In this document: in pieces, positions 8,001 through 10,852 of the stretch
Layout: each line of letters starts with the position of its first letter
How positions within the stretch are numbered: the first letter of the stretch is position 1
Origin: Verrucomicrobiales bacterium
GTDB taxonomy: Bacteria > Verrucomicrobiota > Verrucomicrobiia > Verrucomicrobiales > DEV007
Direction of reading: 5' to 3'
Assembly (NCBI GenBank): GCA_023253615.1
Contig: JALRFZ010000342.1
Location: forward strand, 1 to 10,852
Length of the DNA: 10,852 nt
Position numbers and translations under genes: made by a program
Notes under the pieces: generated by a model
The model's database searches: none
What the model was told of the DNA's origin: nothing
The model's input: the letters and a program-made list of their open reading frames with translations, nothing else

Positions 8001-8856
8001 CGGAACGTTTTGCCTTCAGGGATCCGGTCGAGCGCACCTTGCCGCCGCCGGCGCTCAGGAAGATCTGGCCACCGCTGCGGGTCACACCGGTCGCGGCGAC
8101 GCGGCCCTCGTTCTTCACGGCCATACCGTAAATGTTGCCGCCATGGGCTTTCAGCTCGGCGATGTTGGCTTCGATTTCCCCGGTGTTGGTGACGCCCTCG
8201 GCTTGCCGAGATCCACCGGAGCCGCGCACGAAGACACGTTCTTCGCCCGATTCGGCGAGAAGGATGTCGTTGCCCGCCGCCAATGCCGCGGTGCCACGCG
8301 GGGCGCGGATCGTGCCGGCGTTCAGCACCGAACCCGCCATCAGCACGACATCGCCATCGAGGGCGCTGATCGAGCCGAGGTTGATGATGGCGGCATCGGA
8401 ATTTCCCGAAAACCGCAGGTCGCCTCCGCGCATGAAGTCGTCGTCCGAGGTATCGAGGGTGGAGGCGACAAACCCGCCCACATCGATGGTGCCGCCGGGG
8501 CCGATGAGGATGCCGTTGGGATTGATGAGATAGACGTTCCCATTGGCGCGGAGCATCCCCTCGATCTTCGAGGCGGAGGCCCCGCGGACGAGGTTGAGCG
8601 CGGCCGCGCTGGCATTCGGCTGGAGGAAGCGGGTGACTTCGCCGCGGTCGATGGAGAACGATTCCCAATCGATCACGGCCCGCTGGCTCTGTTGGTGGAT
8701 GCGGAGATGCCCCGGCGAGGCGTCGATCCGCACCTGGCCCTGACGGACCTGTCCGCCTTGTGGATTGGCGAAGGCCACGGGTGGAAGGGAGAGGGTGACG
8801 ACGAGCAACCCCGCCATCATCCGGCAGGGCAAGGACGCTGTCTGGCCTCGGGTCAT
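2077..8856 (-). CDS. TpsA exoprotein, filamentous-hemagglutinin-like beta-helix adhesin
   Basis: This 2259-residue protein is a secreted or surface beta-helix protein of the two-partner-secretion class, probably an adhesin or matrix component. Residues 1-30 are a signal peptide cut after AFA. The TPS secretion domain spans about 31-270 and carries INPNGI at 111-116, the motif recognised with TpsB. The segment LLLDPANINV (443-452) is typical of the region after the TPS domain. A repeat-built beta-helix covers about 530-1475, with the linker motif LGLTDTELDRITAG at 860-873. Repeats of about 100 residues with RTX-like glycine/aspartate loops cover about 1617-2030, and the C-terminal tail repeats every 48 residues. 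The only cysteine I find is residue 11, so the mature chain is Cys-free, as is usual for TPS passengers. There is no PT-VENN motif or toxin domain. M1 is preferred over M13 because R3 and R12 supply the charged n-region. It sits 25 bases after fecR, without a Shine-Dalgarno. The ligand is unknown. Confidence 0.93.
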   Translation of the reverse strand: MTRGQTASLPCRMMAGLLVVTLSLPPVAFANPQGGQVRQGQVRIDASPGHLRIHQQSQRAVIDWESFSIDRGEVTRFLQPNASAAALNLVRGASASKIEGMLRANGNVYLINPNGILIGPGGTIDVGGFVASTLDTSDDDFMRGGDLRFSGNSDAAIINLGSISALDGDVVLMAGSVLNAGTIRAPRGTAALAAGNDILLAESGEERVFVRGSGGSRQAEGVTNTGEIEANIAELKAHGGNIYGMAVKNEGRVAATGVTRSGGQIFLSAGGGKVRSTGSLKAKRSDGSGGRVRVDSGTTGKTEIGGTVDASGENGAGGEIAILGNEIEVFDGTLILNDGETGGGRTYLGGGRHGADASLANATNLSIGSGSLISANARGTGNGGEIVLFATDTTTVHGLVSAQGGTFGGDGGFIELSGQGRLYVPDLVGQVRLSAPLGASGTLLLDPANINVIHGTGGGIMGTTMTDGALMDVLANFPVLIWTSDYGAGGEGDITFAADVNLTWSSAHSLAFQADRDMIFLAGARIFASGSGAFNATAARSISMGSGASVRTTNGSLTLAANQQVIPTTGTFSGITVSGGTVRSDGTGNVTLLGKGGNTGTSHGILVQNGGTVSGGASGILTMTGRGVSSGGGNGLSVSGPGSMISSDGSNILLDGKGSTTGGRGLFLGNGASISASGSGDLSIIAVAGTTGGFNEGIFMNSSGGSPVSISTASGDLTISAQGGGDSTNLNNQGLRFSGDGNSISSGGSLTISATGGGSGAGNISNRGIELTGAGSSISAAGSLRITGTGGAGATVSGIFLGNSTAIVTTGNSDLTLTADGIGISSSATINSGTGTTTIRPLTNGFAVNLGGADVDGTTLGLTDTELDRITAGTVQIGNASSGAITVSNAITHGNRLSLTTGAGVIINEAISMAANKNLTIDAFGTSTGEISLANANAALSASGTGSITLGAGRNLVLSPGSSITAVDGALSLTANRGPYPAYGSLIGMDLDGATVATTGTGAITLSGHGGDATGDQVGIRLRGGTSLATHGGDLTLLGEASAPLSSGIRIDLASLTSGGGVLELRGAGANTSIDSPDTNASIGAPGDTVIVKSVSGAVGIFSRVRGYRLQLQDLGGADAMDFTLNNSNNDIVQFNTSGNGPNGRIGTLVFREANGFRVTDFLGGSGITATGFLDMRVPRFSGSSIVIDAPVTSQGGNITIVGRDVVVDGTEISTIGGGGLELNAGRAMLVLGDSLLSVTDGDLALSANRDEVSMPGNFTGITILGSRLESLGTGAITLRGTGGNGGSGPDFGYSGFTNPASNGIRLDGGAVIASLDTTSSNFGIEISGSGGGSNSDSVGVVIANTDTTLSTAGRTLLVEGFGGGQSGGQRNRGILFTGGLLQTGGSGNLTLYGAGGSGVNENDGVQMNGGARFLAVNGEITLDGYAGDTLGIGVMLGNTAGNLSISGTGGVTVRGSGSNADGIFLGNDSATIGGTNASFVDLTSSGQLRLMREVRAAGGIFLEASDGAAIVGGSVLSQNGNIVIDGDDVTINAPVTANGGDIEIIFGDHPYIGDSVPGPGDEASSLPFDGTAAINALLTADGSVFYTGGDGSRDLLTFAGYPVSGIDLDHASLDGVESVVGSGSGHDRVRGPAAASTFQMTGANAFQVGGVSFTAFENILGGAADDTLAFSGNATLSGTLDGGGGTNTLDYTTYGTSVIIDLENGAATGIIGGFENIATFTGSGNIDTITGPGSASTYTFTGPDAMQVGSVAVSGFENVIAGPLEDEFIFLPGSGIRGSLDGGSSPNPVVNRLNYAGYGAPVTVNLGAAPLASGTGIAGGFSNVNQFTGSALATDQFFGPAAGTLFQLTAPNTFSSPTFSASGFENLTGGIGSDTFAFSPGAALGGRLSGGASPGTDTLDYSAFGRAVTINVGPDSATGIGGGFTDLERILGSAANDRFHFLNQATIAFVDGGGGTDLLEINDSTLRGDHTYEISDDSVSRNPIHTFRGFESLRLFLGTGNNTVNSDFFSFTQFIHGGSGYNTLNLPGIASLNQGNPIRNVHHYGIVAPRPEGTDTGGLLQTQVGQPAANPNTDQGSDDPNRFSIVDPGTLSQQIGALSGAFAAAITAQASLIVVDGNPYLVFRPFSLDGSGLTPSNLAIATLNESLGVDANLELASAIGYTGPILLFNPDGPVGLDLSGDPIDPAILTILQESLTIAAAAELSEALGLNLVVSLLPGDGTVPTAMDGSAPGPGVLLLLSDQLGDPAANELNAALGTN
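2080..2433 (-). repeat. 48-residue tandem repeat at the TpsA C-terminus
   Basis: This covers residues 2142-2259. Three landmarks recur with an exact 48-residue spacing. They are NESL (2145), QESL (2193) and SDQL (2241); ELASAIG (2155), ELSEALG (2203) and ELNAALG (2251); and PDGPV (2171), answered by GDGTV (2219). That makes two full units and a third cut off at the stop codon. The units are Leu/Ala-rich and look partly helical, unlike the Gly/Ser-rich beta-helix before them. A more diverged related unit may precede them at about 2084-2141. Confidence 0.8.
2767..4008 (-). repeat. Three to four ~100-residue FEN/LDY repeats in TpsA
   Basis: This covers TpsA residues about 1617-2030. Units begin at V1617, F1715, F1822 and F1925, so the periods are 98, 107 and 103. 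Inside each of the first three units a second landmark recurs: FENI at 1657, FENV at 1757 and FENL at 1865, followed 33-37 residues later by LDYTTYG (1690), LNYAGYG (1794) and LDYSAFG (1900). The segments between hold degenerate RTX-like GGxxxD elements (GGAADD, GGIGSD, GSAAND, LGTGNNTV). The fourth unit is diverged and contains HTYEI and GFESL (1990-1994), which resemble motifs in planctomycete and verrucomicrobial surface proteins. Calcium binding is possible but not shown. Confidence 0.8.
4471..7269 (-). repeat. Beta-helix rung arrays in TpsA: three super-modules
   Basis: This covers TpsA residues 530-1462. Three headers start at residues 530, 944 and 1217. Each is exactly 44 residues long, contains a G-x-L-x-L-x-A-N core, and runs without gaps into a first rung with GTGxxTLxGxGG. 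Arrays of 30-37-residue rungs follow. Array A starts at 574, 604, 635, 665, 697, 734, 768 and 798. Array B starts at 988, 1019 and 1048. Array C starts at 1261, 1304, 1340, 1374, 1405, 1434 and 1463; its last rung runs past this span. The rung pattern is G-hydrophobic-x-hydrophobic, then a short turn, then x-S-x-G-x-G-x-hydrophobic-x-hydrophobic-x-G-x-G-G. Rungs of this kind stack as turns of a right-handed beta-helix. The copies are diverged at both protein and DNA level. Confidence 0.85.
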
Positions 8857-8881
8857 CGGAAAGAGGGAGGGCGGAGGCCGA

Positions 8882-9394
8882 TCAGGGATTGGCCGGGATG
8901 ATTTCCACTTTGCCTTCCTTCACCTGGGCGAATCCCTTGCCATTCTCCACGACCACGGCGTAGTAGGTGCCGCGGGCGGCGGCGATGCCGCTGGGAGTCT
9001 TGATCTTGAAATCCATCTCCGCACCCGCGCCGGGCTTGAGGAGGGCGCCGAGACTGCCGTCCTTCAGATCGAGGGTGACCTTGGGTGGAGTGGCGGTCTC
9101 CACGACCTCCTCGATCACGACGGTGGAGTTTTCCCCGACGCGGATGGCGGAGCGCGGGGTCATGACGATCACGGCGCGGGCTCCGGCTCCGGTCGTGACG
9201 GTCGATCCTGCCGCCACGACGGCTCCGGCGGCGAGGGCTTGGGCGGCGCCACCGGGCGGCGTTACTTTCACATCGCCGACCGAGACGGTGACTTTGCCGC
9301 TCTGAGGCGCGGCGTCCTGGGCGGTTGAGGTCAGCGGCAGGCCGGTCATGGCCAGGGCGAGGACGGCGGCGATTGGTGCGGGAAAACGGTTCAT
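8882..9394 (-). CDS. Secreted FecR-domain protein
   Basis: This 170-residue protein has a signal peptide (1-25; core IAAVLALAMTGLPL, likely cut after STA). A short spacer leads to a FecR domain. Its first half is at about 54-97 (SGKVTVSVGDV lies just before it, and GSTVTTGAGARAVI is inside). Its second half is at about 108-168 and contains the hallmark TPSGIAAARGTYYAVV (133-148). Classical FecR proteins are inner-membrane anti-sigma factors with a cytoplasmic N-terminus and a transmembrane helix. This one has neither, and there is no sigma-factor gene beside it, so it is probably a free periplasmic or surface protein. It is the first gene of the operon, 25 bases before tpsA, which suggests it works with the exoprotein or its transporter. 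There is no Shine-Dalgarno before the ATG. The FecR assignment is firm; the role is unknown. Confidence 0.88.
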   Translation of the reverse strand: MNRFPAPIAAVLALAMTGLPLTSTAQDAAPQSGKVTVSVGDVKVTPPGGAAQALAAGAVVAAGSTVTTGAGARAVIVMTPRSAIRVGENSTVVIEEVVETATPPKVTLDLKDGSLGALLKPGAGAEMDFKIKTPSGIAAARGTYYAVVVENGKGFAQVKEGKVEIIPANP

Positions 9395-9562
9395 CGCGGG
9401 TATGGAGACGGTTGGGGCGTCGGCGGGTGGGGAAACAGGAAAACGCCCATCTGGAAAGAATTCACCCAGTCAGTCGATCTTATTACAGGAGAATCGCAAT
9501 ACGAGTGAAATTTTCTTGTGTTTCCGGGCTTTCAGGGCTTAGACGCTCGGGGTCTTTCGTTC
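9395..9562. promoter_or_regulatory. Divergent intergenic region, likely promoters for both transcripts
   Basis: These 168 bases separate the start codons of the leftward fecR operon and the rightward CHASE2 gene, so both promoters most likely lie here. The centre (about 9455-9520) is clearly AT-richer than the surroundings. A weak leftward candidate is TTCACT, an 18-base spacer, then TAATAA (minus strand, ending near 9481). No rightward box pair is convincing. The fecR leader also has a 6-bp inverted repeat, GGGCGT (9415-9420) with ACGCCC (9443-9448). No known operator was recognised. Confidence 0.4.
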
Positions 9563-10852
9563 ATGAAAGGAAAATCGAATCCCCGGAGTCTTTTGGTGTC
9601 GTGGCTGGCTCCGGCAGGGGTGTTGCTCTTTCTATTCGCGGTGTCGCCGCTCGATTTGCCGCAACAACTTGAGAATGTGACGGTCGACCGTCGTTTCAAG
9701 GCGAGGGCGGATCAGGATCCACCGGCGGATCCGAGGATCCTTCTGGTAGGGATCGGCGAGTATTCGCTGCAGCGGGAAGGGAAGTGGGAAGATTGGACGC
9801 GTGCCGTGCATGCCGGCTTTTTGGAGAAACTTTCGTGGCGGGCGCCCGCGGTGGTGGCCTATGATTTCTTTTTCTCGGAGCCGAGCAAGGATCCCGCGAA
9901 CGACGAGGCCTTCGCGGGGATGATGGAAATGTTTCCCGGTGCCGTGACCGGAGCGGTGGCGCACGACACCCGGCCGGAGGCTCCGCCTTTCACGGCGGCA
10001 TCGATCGGAAAGACGGGGCCGCTCACCCGCGTCTCGGGAGAAATCGCCGGTCTGGTCACGGCTCCGAATGGCGCGGTCCCGATCCCTCGTCTGGCGGAAG
10101 GTGCTTGGACGGGATTCGTGAATTCTCCGCCCTCCGGCATCGATGGCATCCGCCGGAAGATGCCCCTCGTCGTCTCTTTCGGGGGAAAGGTCTATCCCTC
10201 GTTCGTGCTCCAGATCCTGATGCAGCTCGAGGAGGCGACCCCCGACGAGGTCGAGGTCGAGCTGGGGGAGGCGGTCCGCGTGCCCGGGCGGGAGGGCGGC
10301 GCAATCTCGATCCCGGTCGATCGGAAAGGCTTCATGACCCTCAACTACCGGGGGAAATCCGCCTTTGAGCCCATCGATTACATCGGCTTGAGGGACTGGC
10401 TGGCCGAGTACGAAAGGACCGGTGTCTGGCCCGCGGAGCGTCCGCCGTTGGAGAACCAGATTCTCCTCGTCGGGCAGATGGCGGAGGGGCTCACCGATTT
10501 CGGTCCTACGCCCTTCTCGGCGCGCGAGCCGCTCGTGCTCGTGCAGGCGGTCGCGCTGAACAACATCCTGCAGGGCGATTTCCTCAGGATCGTGCCCTTG
10601 TGGCAGGTGCTGATCGGATGGCTGCCGCTGGCCTGGGGCACGCTCTGGTTTCTGAGGAAGGCGTCGGCCGCCTGGAGCGCGGCGGTGCCGCTGCTGCTGG
10701 TCGGGGCGTATCTCTGGACCGCCTTTTTCCTTTTCCGGCATGCCAACGCGCAGTGGCCGGTGGTCTTGCCGGTCTTCGGATTCCTCGTCGTGCACGCGCA
10801 CGCCCTCATCGATCGTCTCATCCTCGAGATGCGTGCGAAAAGCCGTATCAAG
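9563..10852 (+). CDS. CHASE2-domain membrane sensor, 3'-truncated by the window edge
   Basis: The reading frame is open from ATG 9563 to the last base: 430 codons with no stop. A transmembrane helix (about 12-30) is followed by a periplasmic CHASE2 sensor domain (about 36-342). Family landmarks include VTVDRRFKAR (39-48), PRILLVGIGE (57-66), VVAYDFFFSEP (97-107), GFMTLNYRG (256-264), NQILLVGQ (298-305) and TPFSAREPLVLVQAVALNNIL (split around 316-336). Three more transmembrane helices follow (about 345-364, 370-391 and 396-416), the usual CHASE2 arrangement. The visible end, EMRAKSRIK, would lead into a cytoplasmic output domain. That is often a class III adenylate/guanylate cyclase, but it could be a kinase, GGDEF or phosphatase. 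There is no in-frame start upstream for at least 15 codons and no clear Shine-Dalgarno. It is divergent from the secretion operon, which suggests a regulatory link. The CHASE2 call is firm; the output type is unseen. Confidence 0.92.
   Translation, partial: MKGKSNPRSLLVSWLAPAGVLLFLFAVSPLDLPQQLENVTVDRRFKARADQDPPADPRILLVGIGEYSLQREGKWEDWTRAVHAGFLEKLSWRAPAVVAYDFFFSEPSKDPANDEAFAGMMEMFPGAVTGAVAHDTRPEAPPFTAASIGKTGPLTRVSGEIAGLVTAPNGAVPIPRLAEGAWTGFVNSPPSGIDGIRRKMPLVVSFGGKVYPSFVLQILMQLEEATPDEVEVELGEAVRVPGREGGAISIPVDRKGFMTLNYRGKSAFEPIDYIGLRDWLAEYERTGVWPAERPPLENQILLVGQMAEGLTDFGPTPFSAREPLVLVQAVALNNILQGDFLRIVPLWQVLIGWLPLAWGTLWFLRKASAAWSAAVPLLLVGAYLWTAFFLFRHANAQWPVVLPVFGFLVVHAHALIDRLILEMRAKSRIK

Noticed and set aside
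8824..8826. Lipoprotein signal in TpsA from Cys11
   Set aside because: The cysteine precedes the hydrophobic core of the signal peptide, so it cannot be a lipobox cysteine; cleavage after AFA (residue 30) fits better.
7798..8901. Plus-strand open frame of 367 codons
   Set aside because: It lies antisense to the conserved TPS domain of tpsA and shows no family motif; the minus-strand frame is clearly the coding one.
9554..9569. Hairpin CTTTC...GAAAG over the CHASE2 start codon
   Set aside because: The stem is 5 bp and AT-rich with the ATG in the loop; it is too weak to claim translational control.
9632..10801. Minus-strand open frame of 389 codons
   Set aside because: It is the antisense shadow of the CHASE2 gene; the product is Arg/His/Pro-rich and matches no family, while the plus frame carries clear CHASE2 motifs.

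Overview
The window looks like a piece of a GC-rich (roughly 60-65% G+C by eye), Gram-negative-type chromosome, most probably from the Verrucomicrobiota. The grounds are the mix of a secreted FecR-domain protein, a filamentous-hemagglutinin-like two-partner-secretion (TPS) exoprotein, its outer-membrane transporter and a CHASE2 sensor; the lack of Shine-Dalgarno sequences; and a palindromic intergenic repeat of a kind I associate with that phylum. The phylum call is inference. The two-membrane architecture is firm, because a TpsB transporter requires an outer membrane.

Layout, left to right. Positions 2-42 hold a compound palindrome. A strong rho-independent terminator (54-93) ends a tRNA-Ser(GGA) gene (97-186, minus strand, CCA encoded). 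Then comes a minus-strand cluster read from right to left: a small secreted FecR-domain protein (9394 to 8882), a 2259-residue TpsA exoprotein (8856 to 2077) and its TpsB/ShlB-FhaC-type transporter (2055 to 277). The gaps are 25 and 21 bases, so this is almost certainly one operon. A 168-base intergenic region (9395-9562), with an AT-richer centre, separates it from a divergent plus-strand gene. That gene starts at 9563 and runs off the right edge; it encodes a membrane-anchored CHASE2 sensor whose output domain lies outside the window.

How the parts fit. TpsA has a Sec signal peptide and an N-terminal TPS domain with the NPNGI motif. It should cross the inner membrane by Sec, be recognised in the periplasm by the two POTRA domains of TpsB, and be threaded out through the TpsB barrel as a beta-helix. 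The FecR protein has a signal peptide but no transmembrane anchor and no sigma factor beside it. It is therefore probably a periplasmic or surface accessory, not a FecI-type anti-sigma regulator. The CHASE2 protein would sense something in the periplasm, and it shares the intergenic region with the secretion operon.

The most notable structure is inside TpsA. Its passenger is built hierarchically. Three copies of a gap-free 68-residue header each open an array of about 30-37-residue beta-helix rungs. These are followed by three to four ~100-residue 'FEN/LDY' repeats with degenerate RTX-like GGxGxD elements, and then a C-terminal tail with an exact 48-residue period. I see no insertion sequence, CRISPR array, phage gene or toxin/immunity module. 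Every base stretch over 300 bp is covered by a gene.
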